A stretch of 56,857 nucleotides of DNA. It comes from Occallatibacter gabretensis (GTDB lineage Bacteria; Acidobacteriota; Terriglobia; Terriglobales; Acidobacteriaceae). The notes under the pieces were generated by a model. The model was not told the DNA's origin. It made no database searches and was given only the letters and a program-made list of their open reading frames with translations. Numbering within the stretch: position 1 is the stretch's first letter; the number at the start of each line of letters is the position of its first letter. Positions 50,306-56,857 of this stretch are shown here, in pieces. The stretch lies in assembly GCF_001449115.1 (NCBI RefSeq), contig NZ_LAIJ01000006.1, positions 1 to 56,857 on the forward strand, given 5' to 3'. The position numbers and the translations under genes are program-made.

Positions 50306-51238
50306 TTACTTTTTGCTGTTGCCCCACCGCGAGACGCTGTATTGTGCGCCGGCGAAGAGAATCAGTCCTGAGATGTAACCCCAGAAGAGTAATCCCACTG
50401 AGACGAAGAACGGGCCATAGAGCGAGTGCAGGTCCATGTGCGGCAGGACGAGCGCAAAAATGTACTTTGCCGCTAGCCAGATGAGGCCCGTAAGGATGGA
50501 GGTGCGAAGTACTGGCTTCCACGGCACCTTGCAGTTGGGCAGCACCCAATAAATGGAAAAGAAGAAGAGGATACAGGCTGCGCCGCTGCATGCGGCCAGC
50601 CACACATTGTTCACGGCGTTGTAAAACCAGTTGTCGGCCTTGTGGAACATGAGGAATGCGAGCACGGCCTTTTGTCCGGCTCCGAGGGCAATGGTCGCCA
50701 TGCCCAGAATGACCATCCAGATGGCGAGGCCGAAGGCGACGAGCTGGTTCATGAGATAGTTGCGGCTCTTGGGGACGCCCCATGCCTGATTGAGCGCCAC
50801 TTCCAGCGGAAGAAAAATGCCGGTGCAGGAGATCAGAATCAGGATCAGTGAGACGATCTGCAGGTGCCTGGGAACGACCAGCCTCAGTTGCGCCCAGAAA
50901 CCGGCCGAGGCTGTTGAGGGGAAGTAGTCGCCCACAAGATCGTTAACGACGTCGGCCATGGCGTGCGAATGAAAGACGGTGAAGCAGAGCGTGTAGAGCA
51001 ACGCCACAAAGGGGATGAACGAGAGAATGGAGTTGGCAGCCACGGAAAAGGCGAAGGTGTGCACCTCGCTGTCGAGGAGGTACTGCGCCAACTCCGCACC
51101 GCTTTTGCGCAGCAGGTACCATTTCGAAAGCCGTGGCGGCGTTTCCGTCACAGTGGACTGGGTGACGATGGCAGGCGCTTCGCAGGCGGCTACGTTTTCT
51201 GACGTGGAAGATACATCGGAATTTGAGAGATCGGGCAT
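50306..51238 (-). CDS. YihY/BrkB-family inner-membrane protein
   Basis: 310 residues with about six membrane segments in the YihY (UPF0761) domain (about residues 60-300). Family sequence: HTFAFSVAANSILSFIPFVALLYT, LEVALNQAWGVPKSRNYLMN and LIWLAAKYIFALVLP. Once misnamed ribonuclease BN; function unknown. The N-terminal 45 residues are polar. AGGA precedes the ATG by 7 nt. Confidence 0.9.
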   Translation of the reverse strand: MPDLSNSDVSSTSENVAACEAPAIVTQSTVTETPPRLSKWYLLRKSGAELAQYLLDSEVHTFAFSVAANSILSFIPFVALLYTLCFTVFHSHAMADVVNDLVGDYFPSTASAGFWAQLRLVVPRHLQIVSLILILISCTGIFLPLEVALNQAWGVPKSRNYLMNQLVAFGLAIWMVILGMATIALGAGQKAVLAFLMFHKADNWFYNAVNNVWLAACSGAACILFFFSIYWVLPNCKVPWKPVLRTSILTGLIWLAAKYIFALVLPHMDLHSLYGPFFVSVGLLFWGYISGLILFAGAQYSVSRWGNSKK

Positions 51239-51596
51239 TTATGGTTCCTGACTTTAAGCTTCTGGTTCTATTTTGAGGCTTAGCCGCGGGATGGACATCA
51301 GGACAGCGTGAGTATGAATTTTTACGCGCAAGACTCTCTGATTTCAGAATACTTCGGAGTGGTGCGAATGCTGTCATTCGCGGGTATGGAAGCGCTCCGA
51401 CGCATTTTCTGCTTGCATCTGATGCAAAATCCTGCCATAACTGGAGCACGAGCGCACCCGTAAAACCCTCCAATCAAGCATCTATCGATGGTCAGCAGGC
51501 GTGTCTCTTTCCCCCTTGTAGCCCTCTCACCGACCGTGCGTACATGCGTGGCGGATGAGGCGGCACAGCGATGTACCTACTTACGAGGAGAAGCGA
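51239..51596. other. Intergenic region with two palindromes upstream of the cold-shock gene
   Basis: 358 bp between divergent genes. GCGAATG-CTGT-CATTCGC (51366-51383) is a 7-bp stem hairpin, and TTGCATC-T-GATGCAA (51413-51427) is a perfect 15-bp palindrome. Either could be an operator or a thermosensitive leader structure for the cold-shock gene. No ORF is supported. Confidence 0.45.
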
Positions 51597-51803
51597 ATGA
51601 AGGAACAAGGTGTTGTGAAATGGTTCAACGGCGCTAAGGGCTATGGCTTTATTCAACGCTCCACCGGTGAAGACGTATTTGTGCACTTCTCTGCTATCCA
51701 GGAAAAAGGCTATAAAACGCTGAACGAAGGCGACTCGGTTGAGTTCGAATGCCAGCAGGGCCCCAAGGGGCTGAGCGCGGCAAACGTACTGCGGGCCGTT
51801 TAG
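51597..51803 (+). CDS. Cold-shock protein (CspA family)
   Basis: 68-residue single-stranded nucleic-acid-binding protein with the OB-fold motifs RNP1 (KGYGFI, residues 14-19) and RNP2 (VFVHF, 27-31). It opens with [15 protein letters not shown]. The ATG at 51597 has GAGGAG 6 nt upstream; the frame extends to 51555 but that is the leader. A long upstream region fits an mRNA with a regulatory leader. Cold induction is not shown by sequence. Confidence 0.96.
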   Translation: MKEQGVVKWFNGAKGYGFIQRSTGEDVFVHFSAIQEKGYKTLNEGDSVEFECQQGPKGLSAANVLRAV

Positions 51804-51818
51804 AAATTCAGCGGGGTT

Positions 51819-53132
51819 TCACTTTTCTTCTTCAGATCGAATCTCAGATTGATTTTCTGACGAGCGATCTTCCAGTTTTTTTAACGCCCACTCCGCGGCG
51901 GCATGGAGTCCTGCGCCAGTTTCATGAGCTCCTGTTTCCGAAACTGGAGCCCGGAGCCAGGCGCGGAGTTGTGCGATGAAACGACGCTGGCCGCTGTTTC
52001 CCATGGCGATGGCAATGTTGCGCCGCAGCCCGAGGAAGCCTGCGCGGCGGACAGGCGAGCCGTTGAACGACTGCTCAAACTCCTGCTCCGTCAAGGAAGA
52101 AAGCCAGTCCAGCGTTGGGTTGACCAGCTCCGGACGCGGCGTGAGGCCTGGGTCTGGCGCGGGGGCCGGGCTATGTGACAGCTTGAGATTCCAAGGGCAG
52201 ACATCCTGGCAAATGTCGCAGCCAAAGACCTGGCGGCCCATCTGCTCCATCAGCGCGGGCTCTATGGGACCACGATGCTCGATGGTGAGATACGAGATGC
52301 AGAGCCGGGCGTCCATTTTGTAGGGCGCGATGAGCGCGTTCGTTGGGCAGGCTTCGATGCAGCGACGGCAGCTTCCGCAGCGGTCTGGAATGGGCGCGGG
52401 AGCCTGCGCGGCAGGCGGCGCCGTGGGCGCTTCTACTCTTTGGACTGGCAGTGATGTGAGTAAAACGGCCAGAAAGGTGAACGAACCATGCTTTGGATGG
52501 ATGAGGCAGGTGTTTTTCGCCTGCCAGCCGAGGCCTGCCGCGACGGCTAGTGAGCGCTCGACTACCGGGCCGGTATCGACGTAAGCGCGTGATTCAAATG
52601 CACCGTATTCCTGGTGCAGGTGCGCCTCAAGCGCGTGAAGTCGCTTGAGCAAAATTTTGTGATAGTCGCTGGGACGGCGCTGACCATCAGGATCTGTGCG
52701 GCCGGATTGTGCGTAACGGGCAATCCATCCGGCATCGGACGGGGCGTGATCCGTGGAAAGCGGCTGCGAGCCGTTATAGCTGGCTGAGCAGAGAATGGCG
52801 GATTGGGCCCATGGAAATGGAATGCGGAGGCGGGAGCGAACGGGCGCACCAGCGTCGTCGGTGCGCTCGAGATAACTCATGGTTCCGGCGCGACCTTCTT
52901 TGAGCCACTGCTGAAAACGGCTGGCATCCCGTTCTTCCTTCTCATGCGGCAGAGAAACGACGCCGGCCTCGGTGAATCCAGCCTTAAGAGCCAGAGAACG
53001 AGCGACATCGCGGCTCAAACGAGGCGGATCCGCCTGCGGAGTGGGTTCCACACTTGATTCCTGACCGGTTCTGGGGCCGGAGTTTTGCAGCTTGATTGGA
53101 ACCGCCTCCCTTCCCTTTGCGTAGAGGCTCAC
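51819..53132 (-). CDS. queG: Epoxyqueuosine reductase QueG
   Basis: Final enzyme of queuosine synthesis; reduces epoxyqueuosine in tRNA with a cobalamin cofactor and two [4Fe-4S] clusters. 437 residues. Both cluster motifs are visible: CGSCRRCIEACPTNALI and CDICQDVCPWN. Family sequence RAYVDTGPVVERSLAVAAGLGW comes before them. The C-terminal HEAT-like tail is shortened. The GTG at 53132 gives an N-terminus about 40 residues longer than the core; a later start is possible. It is convergent with the cold-shock gene. Confidence 0.93.
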   Translation of the reverse strand: MSLYAKGREAVPIKLQNSGPRTGQESSVEPTPQADPPRLSRDVARSLALKAGFTEAGVVSLPHEKEERDASRFQQWLKEGRAGTMSYLERTDDAGAPVRSRLRIPFPWAQSAILCSASYNGSQPLSTDHAPSDAGWIARYAQSGRTDPDGQRRPSDYHKILLKRLHALEAHLHQEYGAFESRAYVDTGPVVERSLAVAAGLGWQAKNTCLIHPKHGSFTFLAVLLTSLPVQRVEAPTAPPAAQAPAPIPDRCGSCRRCIEACPTNALIAPYKMDARLCISYLTIEHRGPIEPALMEQMGRQVFGCDICQDVCPWNLKLSHSPAPAPDPGLTPRPELVNPTLDWLSSLTEQEFEQSFNGSPVRRAGFLGLRRNIAIAMGNSGQRRFIAQLRAWLRAPVSETGAHETGAGLHAAAEWALKKLEDRSSENQSEIRSEEEK

Positions 53133-53334
53133 ATATGTCCGATAGCGGACGGCCTGAACGCAGACGAACAGAACAGAGCTGAAACGGACAGGGCCGAAAC
53201 ACCACTATTCCTTTTGATTTGAGCATATTTCAGCACTTTCGGCTTTGGCAGGCTATGTGCAAATAAGAAGTACAACGGCGCGCGCAGGCATCGGGATGGA
53301 CCCGGCTGGACGACGCGCTGGAGGGGAGTTTGCG

Positions 53335-53688
53335 ATGAATACGGTAATGGAAAGAAAAAATCAGACGATTGTAGCGGTTCCGAGCGGGATAACAGAGTTG
53401 GTGCGAGGCAGCGATCTGCGTCTTGTGGGGTATGTGGAACCGCTGGTTCGCTCACAGGATGTCATGTTGGACTTCTCAGCGATTGAGCGCGTAGACGCGG
53501 CGGGCATTGCGGCGCTGATTGCGCTGTACGGGACTGCGCGCAGCACGGGACACAGCTTCCGCTTATGCGACGTGCGGAAACATGTATCGGAAGTGCTGGC
53601 GCTGGTGGGACTGGAGCACATTCTTGTGGAATGCACGGCGGACTGGAACTCTCCAGTCCGCGGCACGCTGGCGCAAACAGCCGCGTAA
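53335..53688 (+). CDS. STAS-domain (anti-sigma factor antagonist-like) protein
   Basis: 117 residues from the ATG at 53335 (GGAGG upstream). A STAS fold of the SpoIIAA type: VMLDFSAIERVDAAGIAALIAL, then HSFRLCDVRKHVSEVLALVGLE. The residue usually phosphorylated (Ser in D-S-S-G) reads D-A-A-G here, so control by phosphorylation at that site is not possible. It may be a constitutive partner or act by ligand binding. No cognate kinase is adjacent. Confidence 0.85.
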   Translation: MNTVMERKNQTIVAVPSGITELVRGSDLRLVGYVEPLVRSQDVMLDFSAIERVDAAGIAALIALYGTARSTGHSFRLCDVRKHVSEVLALVGLEHILVECTADWNSPVRGTLAQTAA

Positions 53689-53697
53689 CAGGCTACT

Positions 53698-54909
53698 TTA
53701 CTTCCCTTCCGGCGCAAAGTAGCCTTCGCGCGTGGAAACGACCAGATCGTCCTTATTCGCCTTGAGCAGAATTTTGTGGAAGCCGCCTTCGGTATCCACT
53801 TTGTCCGGTGTGTAGGTGAGCAGGTACTGGTTGCGAAGCTCCTCTTCTATCAACTTATAGATGTTGTCGAGGTCGTCTTTCTTTTTGGCCTCAAAGGCAT
53901 GGCCGCCGGTGCGGTCGGCGATCTGCTGCATGATCTTTTTGCCGTCCACGCCGTTTCCGCTGGTTGGCTCAGAGCCGCGGCGGCCGCCACCATTACCGCC
54001 GGGATACCCTCCTCCGCCGCCGGGATAGCCGCCACCTCCGCCAGGGTAGCCGCCGCCGCCGCGATGGCCACCGGGAAAGCCGTTCGAATTGCCCTGCTGC
54101 TCACCTTTGAAAAAGATGGTGTAGATGGCGAGGTTCGCCTTGTCGGCGGCGTCCACGGCTTCATTCAAAGTGACTTTGCTGCCGCGGTCACCTCCGTCTG
54201 AGAAGACAACCAGGGCTTTGCGGCCATCCTTGGACTTCATCAGCTCGTCTGATGCCAGGTAAATTGCGTCATAGAGCTGGGTTCCGCCACGGCTACGCTG
54301 GGGGCGGTCTTCGTTGCTACCGCCATTGCTGCTGCCATTGCCGCCACCGTTGTTAGTACCGGAGTCCGTGCCTTCATAGCGCTCCTGTCGCGATGCGCTC
54401 ATGTCATCCAGTTCACGGTGCAGCTTCTCACGGGAGTTGGTAAAGTCCTGGAGCAACTCGACTTCGCGGTCAAAGTGGAGGAGGAATGCCTGATCCTTGC
54501 TCTCGGGAGGCGGTGCGGGCAGCATCAGGTCGATGAACTTTCCCGTGGAGGTGCGTACCTGCTGTATCACGTTGCTCATGCTGCGGCTTGTATCTACCAG
54601 CAGGCCGATGCGAAAGGGCAGATTGGTCTCGTGAGAGAAGCCCTTGATGACCTGTGGACGGCTGTCTTCGGTGAGCGTGAAGTCGGTCTTCTGCAGTGTC
54701 GTCACCAGCACCCCGTGCTTGTCGCGGACGGTGACAGGGAGAATGACTTCGCGTGACTGGATGTGGAGTGTGGCCGAAGAACCAGCCGGAGGGGTGTTCT
54801 GCTGGGCTGAACAGAGTGAGGGCGAGAGCGCGCCACTGGAGATGGAGACAAGCGCCAGGACAAGAAGCGGGAGAGCAATTCTGGAATGCATAGCGTGCGG
54901 GGATTGCAT
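53698..54909 (-). CDS. Secreted VWA-domain protein (acidobacterial VWFA-related family)
   Basis: 403 residues with a signal peptide (ends near CSAQQN). A short beta-rich N-terminal domain (about 40-95, VILPVTVRDKHGVLVTTLQ) precedes a von Willebrand A domain with the metal-binding DTSRSMS (MIDAS), TQLYDAIYLA and VVFSDGGDRGS. Two low-complexity inserts lie in the domain: Gly/Asn/Ser-rich at about 184-199, and Gly/Tyr/Pro-rich at about 284-310. The C-terminal part (YLLTYTPDK..GYFAPEG) is typical of the VWFA-related acidobacterial proteins. Ligand unknown. ATGs at 54909 and 54891 are both possible starts. Confidence 0.88.
   Translation of the reverse strand: MQSPHAMHSRIALPLLVLALVSISSGALSPSLCSAQQNTPPAGSSATLHIQSREVILPVTVRDKHGVLVTTLQKTDFTLTEDSRPQVIKGFSHETNLPFRIGLLVDTSRSMSNVIQQVRTSTGKFIDLMLPAPPPESKDQAFLLHFDREVELLQDFTNSREKLHRELDDMSASRQERYEGTDSGTNNGGGNGSSNGGSNEDRPQRSRGGTQLYDAIYLASDELMKSKDGRKALVVFSDGGDRGSKVTLNEAVDAADKANLAIYTIFFKGEQQGNSNGFPGGHRGGGGYPGGGGGYPGGGGGYPGGNGGGRRGSEPTSGNGVDGKKIMQQIADRTGGHAFEAKKKDDLDNIYKLIEEELRNQYLLTYTPDKVDTEGGFHKILLKANKDDLVVSTREGYFAPEGK
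53998..54060 (-). repeat. 21-bp tandem repeat coding GGGGGYP
   Basis: Three 21-bp units in the VWA gene, each encoding the seven residues P-G-G-G-G-G-Y or its rotation, with silent differences between units. The repeat number may vary between strains. Confidence 0.75.
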
Positions 54910-55062
54910 GGCTTCGGTTGATTAGACGCGAATGCCGGAGCGGCGTTGCAGAAAGTAACAGATGTGATTGCAGAGGGATTTTTGTTGCCGCGAATGAAAC
55001 GCAGGACTATCCTCGCTGCACAACCAATTACATGGCGGTTTTGAGACCGCGAGGAGAGTACT

Positions 55063-55335
55063 GTGCCGAAGTTCGTGATCGAGAGGGAGATTCCCGGGGC
55101 TGGGCAGATGACGCCGGAGACACTGCAGGCGGTTTCTCAGAAATCATGCGGAGTGCTGAAGAACATGGGCCCGCAGATTCAATGGGTGCAGAGCTACGTG
55201 ACCGACAACAAGATTTACTGCATCTACATCGCCCCGGACGAGGCCACGGTGCGGGAACATGCCAGCCAGGGCGGCTTCCCTGCTAACTCGGTGGCGCAGG
55301 TGCGAACGGTGATCGACCCGACGACGGCGGAATAA
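55063..55335 (+). CDS. DUF4242 protein
   Basis: 90 residues with GTG start at 55063, chosen because GAGGAG lies 6 nt upstream. The sequence PKFVIEREIPGAGQMTPE, then QWVQSYVTDNKIYCIYIAPDEATVREHA, fits DUF4242, a ferredoxin-like fold; a Streptomyces member binds nickel. Function is otherwise unknown. It stands between the divergent VWA gene and the convergent cytochrome gene. Confidence 0.88.
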   Translation: MPKFVIEREIPGAGQMTPETLQAVSQKSCGVLKNMGPQIQWVQSYVTDNKIYCIYIAPDEATVREHASQGGFPANSVAQVRTVIDPTTAE

Positions 55336-55365
55336 CGCGCGCAGAAAAGAATACCGGGTCTGCGG

Positions 55366-56634
55366 CTATTTTTCCGCCAGGCTCCGCTCAATGCGCGCGG
55401 AAACGGTGGGATAGATAGCGATCTGGTGTGAGCGGGCGAGCATGCGCAGGGTGTGCCCGCCGGTGTTGGAGACAATTTTGTCGGATTCGCCAAGCGGCAT
55501 GTGGCAACTGACGCATTTTGTGCGAATGGCCTGCCCCAGGACCGGGTATTTTCCACAAGTTTGCATTTGATGGCAGGTAAGGCAACGGCGGGAATAGGAT
55601 TCCGCCGATGCGGGGCGCTCATGCACGTCGTGGCAGGTGGAGCAGGTCATATTGCTGGAGTTGAAACATTTGCTCAGTTCCAAAGCGCCGACCTGGTTGC
55701 CATGTACGTCCACTGCATCGCCGGGAGCTGCCGGCTGAATGGCAAGATAGTCTTCGAGGTGGTCCCCGACCTGGAAAGTCAATGGCGGGAGACGTGAATC
55801 CACTGCGCCGGCATGGCAGAGAGAGCAGAGATCGAGCTGCCGCGCGCGGGAGAGATGCGCAGGATTGACGATGGCAAGGTCTGCCGGAGCCAGGCGAGGA
55901 CCCTGGCGCGATGTGGCGGCGCGCTCGCGAGCGACGTGATCGGCGCCGGGACCGTGGCAGCGCTCGCAGTTGATTCCGTAGACAATGCCGGTCTTTGCGA
56001 AGCGATTGGGGTCGGGAGCAATCCAGCTGAAGTAGCTGGTGTGACACTCCAGGCAACGAGGCTCCACGGGACGATCAAAATGTACCTGCCCATCCGGGAA
56101 ACCGGGACTGATGATCCATGAATGATCCGGCGCCCAGTAAGAGGCCGGCAGTTCATAGAGCTGGTCGTCATTCCAATAAAGGTAAGACTGCCCGTGACGG
56201 CCTGAGCCGATGGCTATGTCAAAACGCTCACTGAGATGGTTCTGCGGATCCGAGAGATTCACGGCGTTCTGGTAGAAACCGTCGGGGCTGGAGGTCATCT
56301 TGATGACAAGGTTGTGGTCCGAGGTATGCAGAAGATCGCGCCCAGGAAGAAAGCTGCCGAGGATGTGCCCAGCCGATGCAGGAGCGGAGTCGCGAGCGTG
56401 CGGGGTGAACGCGTAAGTTACAGCTTGCTTGCGATGACACTGGGCACAGGCTACGTCTCCCGCGTAGGCACTGGGCTTTGGCTGATCGTGAGTCGACACA
56501 GGGGCTGCGAGCGCCTGCGAAAGCACTATTGGCGCCAGCGCAACACATGCCAGCAGGAGAATGCCTCCGCCTGCGCGCAGCTTGTTCCCGGTCTTCACTC
56601 GGAAGCTGTCTGAAATCTGGTCTCTCGATTTCAT
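55366..56634 (-). CDS. Heptaheme c-type cytochrome
   Basis: Exported electron-transfer protein of 422 residues with a signal peptide (hydrophobic 23-43, ending QALAAP). Seven CxxCH haem-attachment motifs: CAQCH, CLECH, CERCH, CSLCH, CSTCH, CLTCH and CVSCH. This resembles the cytochrome c554/multihaem family in layout. A role in periplasmic respiration (metals, nitrogen oxides) is inferred. It is a possible client of the ccm genes at 44576-48515. The ATG at 56634 is preferred over a TTG at 56670, though neither has a strong ribosome binding site. Confidence 0.9.
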   Translation of the reverse strand: MKSRDQISDSFRVKTGNKLRAGGGILLLACVALAPIVLSQALAAPVSTHDQPKPSAYAGDVACAQCHRKQAVTYAFTPHARDSAPASAGHILGSFLPGRDLLHTSDHNLVIKMTSSPDGFYQNAVNLSDPQNHLSERFDIAIGSGRHGQSYLYWNDDQLYELPASYWAPDHSWIISPGFPDGQVHFDRPVEPRCLECHTSYFSWIAPDPNRFAKTGIVYGINCERCHGPGADHVARERAATSRQGPRLAPADLAIVNPAHLSRARQLDLCSLCHAGAVDSRLPPLTFQVGDHLEDYLAIQPAAPGDAVDVHGNQVGALELSKCFNSSNMTCSTCHDVHERPASAESYSRRCLTCHQMQTCGKYPVLGQAIRTKCVSCHMPLGESDKIVSNTGGHTLRMLARSHQIAIYPTVSARIERSLAEK

Positions 56635-56844
56635 CTCAGCCGACTCTATTACCCCTGAGTGATGCGGCAATCGTATACGTCCGGAACTCGAAAATCTGCG
56701 AACAACGAGCCGTCGAGGATTCCTACTGGCAGAGACGTAGGAGGTATCAAGACAGTTTCATGAATAATTTGTGCATAAGGTCTTGGTCTGCCCGGCTTGC
56801 TTTGTACCAGTGACTAAGAGACACACTGGAATGAGGAGAGCAAG

Positions 56845-56857
56845 ATGGCACGAGGTA
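56845..56857 (+). CDS. Start of an unidentified gene (runs off the window)
   Basis: ATG at 56845 with GAGGAG 6 nt upstream; only M-A-R-G is visible. The ribosome binding site is good, so this is probably a real gene. Nothing can be said of its product. Confidence 0.45.

Noticed and set aside
53989..54078. G/C-rich periodic sequence that could suggest a CRISPR-like array
   Set aside because: The repeats are 21 bp, contiguous without spacers, and encode an in-frame Gly/Tyr/Pro repeat of the VWA protein.
56772..56812. 17-codon frame starting at an ATG near the right end
   Set aside because: Too short, and the GGAGG upstream is too far from the ATG; more likely leader sequence of the gene at 56845.

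Overview
The window is high-GC, gene-dense chromosomal DNA that reads as an Acidobacteriota (Terriglobia/Acidobacteriaceae-like) genome. The pointers are an acidobacterial-type VWA secreted protein, a futalosine-pathway MqnD, an MscL with a C-terminal zinc ribbon, two secreted GH3 glycosidases, a multiheme cytochrome, and families of short palindromic intergenic repeats. I assign this by pattern recognition, not by a search. No rRNA, tRNA, insertion sequence, prophage or CRISPR array is visible.

Layout. 0-2 kb: end of a secreted-protein gene, an isolated nuoB, and an unknown secreted protein, all on the minus strand. 2-6.8 kb: ammonium/nitrogen control block amtB, P-II, glnD. 6.9-9.3 kb: a CsoR/FrmR-type repressor divergent from an OprB-like porin, with a G-tract palindromic operator between them; then an intergenic region with a 120-bp hairpin and a terminator-centred repeat element. 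9.3-18.2 kb: phosphohexomutase and ftsB, cutA, a small membrane ORF overlapping bioY, mqnD, osmC, a REC-GGDEF protein with a degenerate active site, hemW, a metallophosphoesterase, and an elongation factor P that carries the EfpL/YeiP loop signature. 18.4-25.2 kb: two GH3 glycosidases around an acyltransferase. 25.4-31.7 kb: Ser/Thr kinase with TPR, a retropepsin-like protein, a CBS protein, an SDR. 31.4-38.5 kb: SGLT-type symporter with a small membrane partner, an unknown membrane protein, mtnA, parDE, DUF2752 and CD225-like genes, mscL. 38.8-44.5 kb: M28 peptidase, aspartic protease with PDZ, recQ. 44.6-48.5 kb: cytochrome c maturation genes ccmE, ccmA, ybaK-like, ccmB, [higBA], ccmC, ccmD. 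48.5-56.9 kb: YVTN lipoprotein, YihY, cold-shock protein, queG, STAS protein, VWA protein, DUF4242 protein, a heptaheme cytochrome c and the first codons of one more gene.

How the genes fit together. AmtB, P-II and GlnD form a complete ammonium-sensing unit: transporter, signal protein, and modifying enzyme. The ccm genes deliver haem for c-type cytochromes such as the heptaheme protein near the right end; their CcmE has a cysteine (CxxxY) in place of the usual haem-binding histidine, the variant known from Desulfovibrio and archaea. The GH3 enzymes, porin and SGLT-type symporter suit a sugar-polymer-degrading life style.

The most unusual signals are (1) two related elements at 8999-9245 and 22096-22295, each built around a strong terminator-like hairpin, both lying between convergent genes; (2) the EfpL-like EF-P; (3) a Cys-tRNA(Pro) deacylase-like gene translationally coupled inside the ccm operon, and a HigBA module inserted in it; (4) a small membrane ORF that overlaps bioY; and (5) several families of palindromic intergenic repeats.
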